Assembly (NCBI GenBank): GCA_013115125.1
Contig: JABANN010000332.1
Span: forward strand, 1 to 38,276
DNA: 38,276 bases
Direction of reading: 5' to 3'
From: Perkinsus olseni
Lineage: Eukaryota > Perkinsozoa > Perkinsida
Shown: piece by piece, positions 26,922-37,533 of the stretch
Layout of the letters: each line of letters begins with the position of its first letter
Position numbering within the stretch: position 1 is the stretch's first letter
Notes under the pieces: generated by a model
What the model saw: only the letters and a program-made list of their open reading frames with translations
The model's database searches: none
What the model was told of the DNA's origin: nothing
Made by a program: the position numbers and the translations under genes

Positions 26922-29484
26922 CTACTCACTTCGTTCTCTCAATGCTGGCCGCGGCTCCACAGGAGAGGGAAGGAGGGATGCTGTCGAGTATCGTCGAGAT
27001 ATCCTAGCCGCTGAGATACCAGGATTGGCGTCGTAGTCAGTGTAGGGCAGCAGACGGTCTTGAGCTGACGTGTCGGGTGCCAGTATCCAAAACAAGGCGC
27101 CGTAGAGTAGGAAGAGCACAGCATAGGAGAGGCAGGCCGGGGAGAAGCCGATGACTCTGAAGGAAACAGAGGTAACGACGATGTCATAGAAAACCTTTTA
27201 TCTACTAAGACAAGCGCTGTGAGGATTTGACGCGCGGGCCGCTAGGTTGGACAGCGGAGGGAGGTATAGTAGTGCAGTAACCAGTAGGAAGGGGGCACAG
27301 GTGGTTTTTCGCAAGATCACGATCGCGGCCACGGAGGAGATACACTTACCCGGTTAGCGATCCGCCCAGTATAGGCCCTAGTGCTTCACCCAAGGAAGCT
27401 CCGCCGTTGAAGAGGGCAGACACCATGTCGATGGCTCCATGGCCCATCTCAGGAGGTATCTGTAATACCACAACTGCAGCAACTCTGCCGGGTGAGTGAT
27501 AGTGCTGACCCCTTCAATCATGTAGGGCATGCAAGGCACCCAACCCCAGCTAGAACCGATACCGGCCAGCCCGAGGGCCACTAACTGCTGCACCCACGGG
27601 TTGGAGGATACCTTTATAGTTGGTCCAAGGGTCAACTAAAGATACCATCATGGTTGTGGAGCGAGTGAGTGGGGGTTTACGAAGGAGGCTCCCATGACCA
27701 GCAGACCGAGGGCTAGGGTAACGTGTTTTGTTAGGAGGGCTGTTGTTCTGAAGAACCAGTGAGAGTAAGGCGCCATCTCGAGTGGGTGTTAGGAGAGAGT
27801 ATCAAGATCGAAGCATGCGAATCATAGAACTCGTAAGTTACGAGTCGTAACGACCAAAAGATTCCGTAATATTGGAGCAGTTGCTTCGAAGAGCCATCAA
27901 GAGTAAGGGGCCGTTCCCAATAAGTCTCCGGCGAACCACGCGAATCGCCCATACCCCCTCTCCTGCTTACTTCGGAATGAGCAGCGTTGCCACGGCCATA
28001 GTGACTGATGGGAAGGCAAACATGAGCCCCATTGTGGCCGGTGAAACATCTCCCAAGACATTCAGGAAATGTTCTGACAGTACCTGGAAAAAAAAGCGGA
28101 GCGATGCTGGTCCAAGATGATGGTCGAGAGGCAGCTTACTGGGTCCATGAAGCCGAAGGCTGAGCTGACGAAGGCACTGCAGAGGACGGTGAGGAGTATG
28201 TGCCGCATCCTCAGGACCTGAGCACGTTGGACTAAGCATGGACGATGCTACCGAATATAACGACACAATAACGATAAAACGAATGATGACTGGAAGGGGA
28301 GTATTCAACCGAAGGCTCTTCCGAGGGTGGTTGGAGAGGGGTCATCCAGGAGGGCTGATCTAGTGATGAAGCAACAGCAGCAGAATTGGGGTAACTCTCG
28401 GCATGCAGCTAGCTGTAATCATATCTTAGGTCGAAGGGAGTTGTACACAAGACAAGAAGATATTCATTTAAAATCCAATATATGAATACCGGTTGATAGT
28501 GTAGTAGTAGCATAAACTTACCTCCCTCACCCCCACAACCTTCCTCCCGCTCATCTGCTCGCTCCCACCATCACCATCACTGACAGGCACCCTAGGAGCC
28601 GGTGGTATAGGGACCCAAGTAGCCATCATGAGGATCTACTACAGTTGGTACAGGGGACCTCAGCAGGGGGGAGGCGACTCACCATCACGCCAAAGTGCAC
28701 AATAGTAAGGACGATGAAGGAAGTATGGAAACCACCAATCTGGAAGAGGCCAGCACCTGACTGGACGTGGTTCAACTCCGATAGGATGGGTTGAGGCGTC
28801 ACCTATGGTGGGCCCGAGTGCGAAGCCAACATTCCCTATGAGCTCCTGTACGGCGAATATCTTCTCGATGTCACTGGGAAACAACCTACATGTAACTTGC
28901 CAGCTTCGACCTAAGATACTCCACACTAGCCTGCCTGGCCATTATCGCTGACGTTGCAGAGTACGTGCAGGCAGCCCCTACTCCCTGAGCCGCTCGGAAG
29001 GCCAGGAAACCCCTGACAAGCACCCATCCAGCCACCATCACTGCGGCATACCACACTCACCCCAACGCCTTCGAAAAGCCAAAACCTAGCGTCCCGATCG
29101 CCACGAAAACGCCTCCAGCCAGGAGTACTGTGAAGTACCCCAACAGTTGCAGTAGATAGCCGGTGACCGGTGCCATGATACACGAGGCGCACGGTAGGAA
29201 GGCAAATACCACTCCAATGGTGGCGTCAGTAAGACCTGAGGAAGGGGGTTCATCGTCAAGCAAGCACTATGGCGTCCCTCACCGAGCTGCTCCTTGGCGT
29301 ATACTGGGAAGAAGGGTGCCATCTGGTAGAGTAGGGTTATCGTGACGAAGTACGCTGTTTGGCAGAGGACCAGCATCCACCGCCTCTTTGCACGCTGACC
29401 CGGGGTCAGGCGCATCGGGGCGGTCGAGGTGGTACTGGCAAGGAGAGGCTGTCGGGCATCATACGTTGGGCTACTGTCGTTCAT
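26922..29484 (-). CDS. MFS transporter, upstream tandem copy, 13 exons
   Basis: Exons (high to low): 29484-29283, 29235-29061, 29012-28935, 28885-28803, 28756-28683, 28635-28522, 28354-28310, 28217-28140, 28083-27971, 27747-27681, 27635-27510, 27459-27350, 27156-26922. They total 1500 nt, 499 residues, with the same exon pattern and intron phases as the neighbour. MFS features match: helix 1 preceding FFPVYAKEQLG, NVGFALGPTIG in helix 5, and VQQLVALGLAGIGSSWGW in a late helix. Intron 28934-28886 starts with GC, not GT. Intron 27970-27748 is about 220 nt, against 43 nt in the sister, and holds a palindrome. The central loop and both tails differ from the sister, so substrate or regulation may differ. 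The gene looks intact. Confidence 0.88.
27829..27850. repeat. 17-nt palindrome with third arm copy, in transporter intron
   Basis: Arms of 8 nt around G27837 (27829-27845), then TCGTAA again, so TCGTAA, TTACGA, TCGTAA. It lies in an intron of the upstream transporter; the matching intron of the downstream paralogue is short and lacks it. Confidence 0.87.
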
Positions 29485-29988
29485 GACGAACAAGAAACAA
29501 CTTCGATTCGAGAATCTCATATTCCGTAATGTACCATGGTCAACCTCAATAAGCCAGCCACAAGGCGCTTGTTGTTGTTGCCGACTGTACAGTGGTGTTT
29601 GGACGGTTTGACCGGTGGCGAATGGGGTTTGACAGAGAGAAGAAAGCCAGACCATCGAACTCTCAGCAGGGCAGCAGCATGCCTAGGATTTGCGGAAAAT
29701 GTGGTATGAGTTCAAAGGGACCTGTAAGCATGCTGCTGTTGGTCACCAACGGCTAGACGATCAGGTATGCCAACAGGGACAAAGCTACTTTCGTTGTCAT
29801 AACCAATCTATCTACCGGCGTTGGAAATATCGGTTGTGGTCGTGGCGGTAGCATAAATCGACGGCGGCTGATCGAATCGATCGGACCTAGCCATCCCCCA
29901 CATTTTGAACTCAACAGGACTAGCAGATTGAAACACATACCCTACAATGATACAAATACGTCCACGATCACTCTCCAAACCACCACCA
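29485..29988. other. Spacer, likely promoter and 5' region of the transporter
   Basis: About 500 nt between the transporter start and the stop of the PHD gene. Minus-strand open frame extends upstream of the transporter ATG to 29655, but the extra part is low-complexity (Gln run). No other feature was seen. Confidence 0.4.
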
Positions 29989-31932
29989 TCACCCCTGCTC
30001 GAGAGCTGCGTGCTCACAGCAAGACACGACCGTGTACAGCAGCGGTTGGACCTCCTTCTTCCGTCGCCTCGGTGCGCCCTGAGAGCCCCTCAGAAGCCTA
30101 TCGACTCGTCGAGGGGCGCAGACCGCGTGATACCGTCGTCTACAGGACCTCACACAACACCTCACCTGAGCGTGGCCGCGGACGATAGGCTGACCACAGC
30201 CACTACATTGATGCTGATGCCTCCTCGGTACTCCCTGCCGTGCAGCCGAGGCGAGCAGGACTCGAAGGAAGCCTTCAGAGTCCTTCACCATCGACACGCC
30301 GTCGAACGACAGACCGCAGAGCAGGTGGCACCAGTCCGCGTAGCCAAAATCGCCCATGGGCAGAAGCACACTTCGCCTAGCCACGTCACAGGGGCAGAGG
30401 GAACACCTCGGACGGGAACCCCCCTGGGCGTGGGAGCAGGCGAGGCAGAGCCCCTCCGTTGTGTTGGTGCTGTCCCAACCGATGAGGCTTCGGCAGGCGT
30501 CGTGAAGACTGATACCACACCTTTCGCAAATGAAAAAGGATCCTTCGCAATCAACACCACATACTCCACACATGCGATAGGAATCACTGAGTGACATCTT
30601 GAAATCTTGCCCAATCTTGCCCATTTCCTCAACGCTCCCTTCCGACTCAGCGTCATCAACCAGACTCTGCAACACATTATCGTCGATCGGCTCATCCCCC
30701 ATCACCCCACAGCCCCGCAAGAAGTATCTTAAGGTCGCCTCCTGACCCGGAGGGAGCTCGGGAAGCACCTCCCTAATGGTGTCCTCACCCACCAACGCCG
30801 ACGCGCCGTGTACCAGTATAAAATCACAATATTTCCCTTCAGACTCGATACTCAGATTGGCCGGGCTTGGGCGTTCCTTCTCCTCCTCCTCTTCCCCATC
30901 ATCCACTACCCCTGGCCATCCTACCAGGTTCTGTGCTGATGCCGCTGCTGCTGCCTTCGCCGCCGCCACTCTGAGTTGATCCGGAGGAGCATCGTCCGGC
31001 GGGTAGCCTCCATGCAACGCTCGCTCAAGGTCCTCTAGCAGCAGCAGACGGTCATAAGGCTCCTCAAGAGTCCTTCTTCGTACCGTTTCTTTTACTACCA
31101 CTCCTTCCGATATTCTCCCGACCTCCACCATTTCGTCCTCCGCCACCACCGCCCTCCCCCCGTACATCAGAACACGCTCAGGAGGCGGCTTAGCAATCAC
31201 CGTCGATATCGCCTCCCTCGCAGATGCCTCCGACCCCCCTCCAGAGCCCGGTAGAAAACACTTCACAAACAAGGCCATGGCACAGGCCGCCAGGGACGCC
31301 AGATGGACCCTCTCCCAAAGCTGACCCTGTCGAGTACTCAGCTGCCCACATTTTCTCTCCAGCAGGAACCATACCCTCTCCTCGATCGCCCTCGGCAGCG
31401 TACTGCCCTCTTCAGTATCAGAATCAGAATCTTCACTCCCCGAGCCCCCTTCACTCGGTTTCTCTAGCATGCACAAGCACATGAGCTCGAAAGCCACGAT
31501 TTCCACGCTATCAACCGTCACCCTCTTTCGAATCATCTTCCGTGCCCACTCCGGTACTTTCGCCACTACCTTTCCGTCCTCAGTAGCCTCAGCAAGCTGA
31601 TAATACAGATGCGCCACTTGGCCTGCGGGCGACTGAGGGTCAACCTCGAGCGAACTGCTATTGCTCCCTCCTTTAAATTTCTTGTAAATGCCCTTCAGCT
31701 TCTCGACATCAGAGGCCCTGGTTTCCTTGGTAGCTTCATCATCACAGTACTTGTCGAATAGCTGCAGTCGCTGTATCGCCCATGGAAGGGCGTCATCAGC
31801 TTGGTGCGAGGACACGGCCTTCTGAGGCCTGGCGTGCATCAAAGAATTAACCACGTATCTGGTGAAAAATGCATACCGCGCGAGTTTTTCACTGATACAC
31901 CTGTCAATCAAAGCTACTGCGCCTAGAATCAC
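29989..31932 (-). CDS. PHD plus extended-PHD finger protein, intronless
   Basis: A single 647-residue frame. Residues 455-500 form a PHD zinc finger (CGVCG, CERCG, LHDAC, CLAC), the fold that reads histone H3 tails. Residues about 508-642 form an extended PHD (CSLC, WCHLLCG, CSGC, CC-x3-C, RRYHAVCA, CCEH), as in JADE/BRPF/AF10-type proteins. The C-terminal CxxH pair completes the finger only six residues from the stop. The N-terminal 450 residues are helical with acidic Ser-rich (about 180-195) and Ala-rich stretches and no recognised domain. A nuclear chromatin-reader role is likely; the partner complex is unknown. The lack of introns is odd in this intron-dense neighbourhood and could reflect retroposition, though no terminal signs were seen. 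Confidence 0.85.
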   Translation of the reverse strand: MILGAVALIDRCISEKLARYAFFTRYVVNSLMHARPQKAVSSHQADDALPWAIQRLQLFDKYCDDEATKETRASDVEKLKGIYKKFKGGSNSSSLEVDPQSPAGQVAHLYYQLAEATEDGKVVAKVPEWARKMIRKRVTVDSVEIVAFELMCLCMLEKPSEGGSGSEDSDSDTEEGSTLPRAIEERVWFLLERKCGQLSTRQGQLWERVHLASLAACAMALFVKCFLPGSGGGSEASAREAISTVIAKPPPERVLMYGGRAVVAEDEMVEVGRISEGVVVKETVRRRTLEEPYDRLLLLEDLERALHGGYPPDDAPPDQLRVAAAKAAAAASAQNLVGWPGVVDDGEEEEEKERPSPANLSIESEGKYCDFILVHGASALVGEDTIREVLPELPPGQEATLRYFLRGCGVMGDEPIDDNVLQSLVDDAESEGSVEEMGKIGQDFKMSLSDSYRMCGVCGVDCEGSFFICERCGISLHDACRSLIGWDSTNTTEGLCLACSHAQGGSRPRCSLCPCDVARRSVLLPMGDFGYADWCHLLCGLSFDGVSMVKDSEGFLRVLLASAARQGVPRRHQHQCSGCGQPIVRGHAQVRCCVRSCRRRYHAVCAPRRVDRLLRGSQGAPRRRKKEVQPLLYTVVSCCEHAALEQG

Positions 31933-32035
31933 GGTTAGGCTATGGTGTTCTCATCATAGAGTATGTACTGATATTAATGTAACATCACCCACCCACTGCC
32001 ACACTAAAGAGGAGTACTGACTGAATGACACACCC

Positions 32036-32701
32036 ATGCCGCGGTCAAGAAGCCGAGTAGGTCACAGCGAGCACAACTGATGAGAGCTCCTCCAGAATCC
32101 ATCCACCAAAGTGAGTAATTTCTCCCACCCGGTGGAAGTGGCGGCCTACGGATGCCCAGGGCCCTTTCAAGCCTCCTTCCCTCCCGAGTCAGAGCGCCCG
32201 GGGGTGAACCCTACTCAAACTTGGGGGAATTTTTCTACTCTCAAGTCCAAGCGCCCCCAGTACTACTTCCTCGACTCCAGTCCTGCCCGTCTTCCAAGCT
32301 GTAATGCAGCAAGTGTCCTATCGCTCGCATTAAGAGTAGACACCGGTGGTCCCAACGCCAACACCGTCATCATCGACGCCGAGCTACGCGGTGTACTGTG
32401 AGGAGTGCCCGCCGGAGACCCACCGTCCGTCCTCCCACGAGAGCCCGGTGAAGTCGCCGCAGAGCCCCCCTGACCCTCATTCAGTAGCTCAGCCACGACC
32501 GAGTCGTGAACCCAGCGTACCGTGGTGAGATACCTGATCGCAAAAAGTATCCAAGGTCGAAGCTGGGCAAATCCAAGTACCTCGCCGGTGAGTAGGGCCT
32601 CTCTCTACTGATGGCTCGTGTCATGGCAGAAAGCTGACACCTGCAAGCTCAGAAAAGATCCTCCCAAAACTTGTGATCAACGCAAAAACGGCAGCCGCTG
32701 A
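32036..32701 (+). CDS. Small Ser/Pro-rich protein, six exons
   Basis: A phase-consistent model: 32036-32056, 32085-32110, 32246-32300, 32340-32483, 32516-32587, 32630-32701, all GT-AG, introns 28-135 nt. The product starts with alternating Arg/Ser (MPRSRSRSSSRIHPP), then a Ser/Thr/Pro-rich low-complexity region with many SP dipeptides, then a basic tail (TCKLRKDPPKTCDQRKNGSR). RS dipeptides occur in splicing factors, but there is no RNA-recognition motif, so no function is assigned. It converges on the primase gene; the stops are about 295 nt apart. The small first exons are the weakest part. Confidence 0.45.
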
Positions 32702-32996
32702 AAAACATGCAGGAATAATTATTATTAAAATTCCATTTCGACATCCCTCCGGTCGCCAAGTATGTCGCCTTCAACACCATCCACGAACTTCTTGAAGTAC
32801 GCCAAGTACCTGCTGGACCAATACACTCCCCCCAACAAGATTCCAGTCCCGACGCCGAGGTCGCTTCTAACCTCGACAAAAATAATAAATTCTGCTTTCG
32901 AACTTACCGTATCACTTCTAACGAGATAATTCAACCCTGCTACCACACCGACCACAGCCGATCATTCATAATTATCGAGCGCGCGAGATTTCCACT
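32702..32996. other. Convergent 3' intergenic region
   Basis: Between the Ser/Pro-rich gene (plus) and primase (minus). AT-rich runs near 32712-32726 and 32878-32892 could be 3' processing regions for either gene. A plus frame from about 32760 reads plausibly (NFLKYAKYLLDQYTPPNK) but has no linked exons. Confidence 0.4.
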
Positions 32997-35900
32997 CTAC
33001 AGTAACTCCACCCAAGCCTCGCAGAAGCTCCTTCCTCCTCTCCCTAGTCCCAGCACCCACTTCGATAGTCTCGTCGTCTGCTTCTCAGAGTCGCCGGCGC
33101 TGTCTCCCTTCCGGGCCGCCAGCTCCTCGATTAGCTCAGCCACAGCGGGCACACTCAAAGGGTTGAAAGACTCCGGCTTCTCAACGTCAATGATCGGTAC
33201 GCACACTCTACCGGTTTTGGGATGGATACAGAAAGGTGCTTTCAGCAAGTGATTCATCTGCTTCGAAACGTTTATGTCCAACCTAGGATACGCCATCTCG
33301 AGTGCAACCTCATCCAAGACAATCGGGTTAGCGCATCTTGAGGTTACCCATCGCCATACCTGAGGGAAAAGATACTCCCGCACAGGTAAGAAAAAAATTA
33401 GATAAACATTGAGCTTGGAATACAGCACTTCAGAAAAAGATCACTATCCCGACTTCGTCAGAAGCTCGCATGAATCTTGCCAGGGTCAACCTCGGATACC
33501 AGGCTAACGGTTAGCCACTAACCCAAGCTACTCCTCTAAGACGACAGGGCGAAAAAATTTCAATTGAGCTGACAATACGACACTCATCAAAGAGTAACTA
33601 CAAAGTCGAGCTGGGAAGCTCGACAATCCCAGACTACAAGACTACAATCCGAGACTCCATGTATTCCCAGCTCCAACAGAGCCTTTCTCGAATCTTGCCA
33701 AGGTCAACCTCGGATACCATGCCCACCAAAAAACCAACCCAAACTACCTCCTTGCTGCTCCTCTTAGAAGACAGGAAGCTCTTCGCCTCCGCCCGTCCCA
33801 CCGGATCACTTGCGGGAATCGCCGCGTTAACAATTTTCTGCGTCAAATTCTTGGCGTCCGATTCGCCCGCCGGGGCCTCCAACAACTTCTGGCCTTCCAG
33901 GAGACCACACTGAGGGCTCGCCAAGTCCCCGGAGATGAATCTTTGGCCACCGTCTACCTCGGGAATTTCCAGATATTTTCGGCAGATCTCGATACCCCTT
34001 CTAACGTGGGGATGCCGCTGTTGAGTCGACGAGCGGATGTACTTGCACCTATCTAATACATGGCACTCACGACAAATAAAGGCGGCGTGGGCTACAAACC
34101 GGTTATAGCTGTGACGGTAGCATAAAATTAAATGATTGCCAAGAAGGGTGATGCAGGAGTTCCTCCCACTCTCGAGGAATCCGTTATCGCAAATCTCCCC
34201 CCTCCCAAACACGCTAGTGACCAGAAGAAGCAAATGTAGCGCTACTTAGGACTACCGGTAAATAATCGACAACGATGACGGCGCGCCCCTCTCGGACACT
34301 GATGGTAATTGTACGTACTAATTAACCGACTATCACACGGCCGTCAAGGAGTATTTTCAGCGTGCGTTACTCGTATCATTCCATTGCATCCAAAGCTCGC
34401 CATTCGGATACTTAATACCGTCACGGTGCGTGCTGGACAAACCAACTAATAGGTTGGGGTTTGGTACCATCAACTATTGCTCCCTAACCAACGGCTTCAG
34501 CCTACTACGAGGGTCTCGATCTAACACCGTTAATACCTGCCACCATTCAGTAGCTGAAGATACTCCGCCACAGCCGACCTCTGCTCGTTGCTCAGCTTCC
34601 TCGCTACCTGGCAAGAACGCCGGAGAGAAGTCCCATCACACGATCAGCCCTCCGCCCAGGCGCCCACCTCATCACACACCCAGCAATGGACTCCTCTACG
34701 GCCGCTGAATACAAAGAGGATGTGCTTGAATCCAAAGTCGTCTCGCAGCGCCTTGTTCAGGATCCTCACCGCGCAGGCAATGAACGTCCAACACAATTTA
34801 CACACCTACGACACACTGGGACCATTAAGAGCAATAAATATTTCGTGGGGAATAAAATACGTCGTCTTAAACATAAATTAATGAAAAATTTTGCAACCGG
34901 CTCGTTCTCATCCGGACAGATGAGGAGGCCAGGGCGTGCCAATGGCGTCAGGCTACGTGGGAGACTAAATTCCCCCTTCCACTCAGCACCAGGAGACAGG
35001 ATATCTTCGCGCAGGCCACACAAAAACAAGCTAAGCATCTTACATTGGAGCCTGTGCAACAGTTCCGCACTTCATCATAGTCGTCCATATCAATATCAAA
35101 CACCAACTCCCTCTGTTGTGGTTGGAAGCCGCCACCTGAAGGGCCCTCCCATCCACTACAACGATGTCCTCGAGCGCTACAACCTACCACTCCCACCAGT
35201 GAGACCGAACTGCTGATAATTAGTGGGTGGAATATTGAATACCGCACCAATGTCAATCTGACAAACATTCCGGAGTAACGCACCGTGGACCAGTACAGTC
35301 TCCAAGCACTTCAGTAAGACTGTTTACTCCGTCCTTTTCACGCGGGAGAGGCGTCGATGCCGCACGCAGTTGCCTACCTTATCAGGGACCCTGTCCAATA
35401 AAGCCTTCCTGAAGTCGTGTTGGCCATGGAAAGACAGATAACGACAATAGATGTCACCAGGCAACGTGAAGGAGAACTCTCGGCGGAATAGGAAAGAGCC
35501 CTGAAAGTGGTGGCGAGGTGATCAGAGTAGAACTAATGGGAGGCGACAAAACTGCCGAAGCGGAAAATTGACGTGTATCAACCTTCATAAGCAAAGAGCT
35601 CCCCTCACAGTCGCTGATAATAGGGCGAAGACATCCATACAACGAACGAGCCTTCATAAACTAAAGTGGCACCAACTCATTGACTTTCTCTGATATCGTG
35701 TATTCGATACAACTGATGGTCAGATAAGATTGGGCCTTGATTCCATATCCAATTCACTGTCCTACACAGTTCCAATTGAAACTATTCTCTACCGCTGGTT
35801 CTCGACTACCACCGCCATCGCCTTTTGACTATTTCCCATCCTAGGACCCCAACAGAGCTGCCATGCCCACATAAGAATGTTATATCACAACTCATTATCA

Positions 35901-36675
35901 ACTTAGTTGATTCATTCTGATTTCTACGATAAGAATAGTCTACTGCTACTCCCAAGACTTGGATGTGCTCCAAGTTTGCGTTCGCATGGTAGAAGTTGAC
36001 GGGCCCAGTCCTCTCTCGCAAGTGGCTTTCCTAGCCAGTGTCATAGAGTTATCACATCCGAGGTATTAGAAGATGCTAGTTTCAGTTTCTCAAACACTAA
36101 CTAGTCCTCGTCACTCTTCAATGGACGTTGAGTTCTCTAGACTAGTACATCGCCTTTTGAAAAGCAGCATCAAATTCTCTGTAGCATACAAGGCATTCGC
36201 CATGTAAAAGTCCAATAATTCGTATAAAAACTCTCAGAGATGATACAGGACGAAGTCACTGCCACCTCTATCGGTTGCTGGTAACACTATCTGAATTTAC
36301 CGGGCAGATTACGAAGCCACAGGAGTGGAGTTGTTGACATTAATGACGGTACATGAACAGCCCCCCTCCCTCGGTACTACCCCCTTGTCAGCCGCCTTGC
36401 CGACGGGATCATCCTCCCGATACGATAACCATCTACAGAAGTCTCGAGATGGGAATAGCCTCTCATAGTAGATCCGGAGTGCCTCTGGGGTGACTTCCGA
36501 GGGCTGAAAATAACAGAATAATTACAAGGTGATGAGCTGTCGGAAGATGCTACCTTGGCAGCGTTGGCTGTTCCGGGGTTATTCTCGACGAGGACCTGAC
36601 AATCACAATGATACGCTATTCTGATAGTAATGACGACGGCGATGGTTGGGGGGGTGGAGGTAGTACCTCGGCCAT
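32997..36675 (-). CDS. PRIM1: DNA primase small subunit, ten exons
   Basis: Catalytic subunit of the polymerase alpha-primase complex, which makes RNA primers for replication. Exons (high to low): 36675-36667, 36595-36554, 36503-36381, 35500-35378, 35257-35188, 35135-35044, 34805-34668, 34607-34537, 34048-33748, 33359-32997; 1332 nt, 443 residues (human PRIM1 is 420), all GT-AG. Visible motifs: [10 protein letters not shown] near the N-terminus; [15 protein letters not shown]; the catalytic [10 protein letters not shown] with D136 and D138; the zinc site CC-x5-C-x2-C (148, 149, 155, 158); SGRRGVHCW with H193; and [10 protein letters not shown] with the third acidic residue D351, then [16 protein letters not shown]. 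Introns of 238-880 nt in this gene are unusually long for the window. The last 20 residues are uncertain: another frame ending at 32962 reads well if 17 nt (GTGGGT...CTAG) are removed. Confidence 0.95.
33473..33768. repeat. Direct duplication within primase intron 9
   Basis: About 80 nt at 33691-33768, spanning the donor end of exon 9 and the start of the intron, is repeated at 33473-33557 (shared: AATCTTGCCA/GGGTCAACCTCGGATACC). The intronic copy is a decayed duplicate of the exon end. It also contains the palindrome at 33502-33516 where the other copy has unrelated sequence. Confidence 0.75.
33502..33523. repeat. 15-nt palindrome with third arm copy, in primase intron
   Basis: Arms of 7 nt around G33509 (33502-33516), followed at 33519 by CTAAC. 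The order is CTAAC, GTTAG, CTAAC. Confidence 0.82.
35501..36380. other. Long primase intron 3
   Basis: 880 nt, the longest modelled intron in the window. It contains no recognisable coding sequence or repeat family. An antisense or nested open frame at 35806-36021 is not convincing. A small ACTTGG/CCAAGT dyad is at about 35957-35975. Confidence 0.55.
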
Positions 36676-36792
36676 GGGCTGATGAAAATCTAAGAGCAGT
36701 AGAAGGTGAAGCACTCATTGATCGGCACTCCAACACTATCTACCCTCTCAAGCGTGAACGTGAAACAAAATCGAATTGATGTCATCTGATGA

Positions 36793-36844
36793 GTATTCAA
36801 TACTCAATGAGTATTGAATACAGTATTCAATACTCATTGAGTAT
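36793..36844. repeat. Nested palindromes of 29, 45 and 15 nt
   Basis: 36793-36821 has 14-nt arms around A36807. 36800-36844 has 22-nt arms around A36822. 36830-36844 has 7-nt arms around T36837. The same arm (AATACTCA) thus occurs forward, inverted, forward and partly inverted again. It sits about 120 nt upstream of the primase ATG. Confidence 0.97.
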
Positions 36845-36863
36845 GGGAAAATATGCACCTAGC

Positions 36864-36881
36864 CAGCTACATATGTAGCTG
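36864..36881. repeat. 18-nt even palindrome
   Basis: Perfect, no central base, 20 nt beyond the nested cluster. Confidence 0.88.
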
Positions 36882-37441
36882 AGGAACACACGAAAATTGA
36901 GGAAAGCCTCGGACTGGTCGGGCAAAGTTCGGCGGGGCCATTCAGGGTCCACTAGAGAGGATACATGGGATGATGGCGAGTCACCATGGGGATCACTCGG
37001 AGTCCGTGAGTATTTCATTGTGACATTAAAAAAGCCCCAATGGGGCTGCCCCATGTTTGTGCGGCGCTCTTGTTACCGAACACGCCCTTGGGCCAATGTT
37101 CAGTCAACATGTTGACTACCGACTGCGCGACCAGGGTCACTGAAGTGCACGCGCGCACCCCATGAGGCGCCGATTTCTCTCCCCCTAACCCAGCGCTAGG
37201 TAACTCTAGTCTATGGTGTAAGAGCAATCTTCAGGACGCAATGTGATGATGAAATTCTCACCAGTCATACATCCACTCCCGAGAGTACCCCGAGCCCGGT
37301 TACCAGCCGTAGGCAGCAACACCGTGAGAACGCGTGCACACGCGATCCCGTGCACGTATGCTCAAGAGGTCCAGGGCTGGGCTCCTACGTCGTTCGATTC
37401 CAGGAAGTTGTCATTGCAGCCAGAACACTAGGCAGGCTTAC

Positions 37442-37464
37442 AATACTAGACTAGTATTACTAGT
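37442..37464. repeat. Overlapping palindromes upstream of the zinc-finger gene
   Basis: 17 nt (37442-37458, centre A37450) overlapping 15 nt (37450-37464, centre T37457). About 70 nt before the zinc-finger ATG. Confidence 0.88.
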
Positions 37465-37533
37465 TGGCAGTCCACCCTCGGGGGTAACTCCGTTGCCAAG
37501 ATTCTACAATCTCAGTTTTTCCTACGCCGCCAT

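Larger units (their letters stand above)
36676..37533. other. Divergent spacer between primase and zinc-finger genes
   Basis: The two genes point away from each other, so this about 860-nt stretch must hold both promoters. It contains the nested palindromes at 36793-36844 and dyads at 36864-36881 and 37442-37464. No TATA or initiator element was assigned. Confidence 0.5.
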
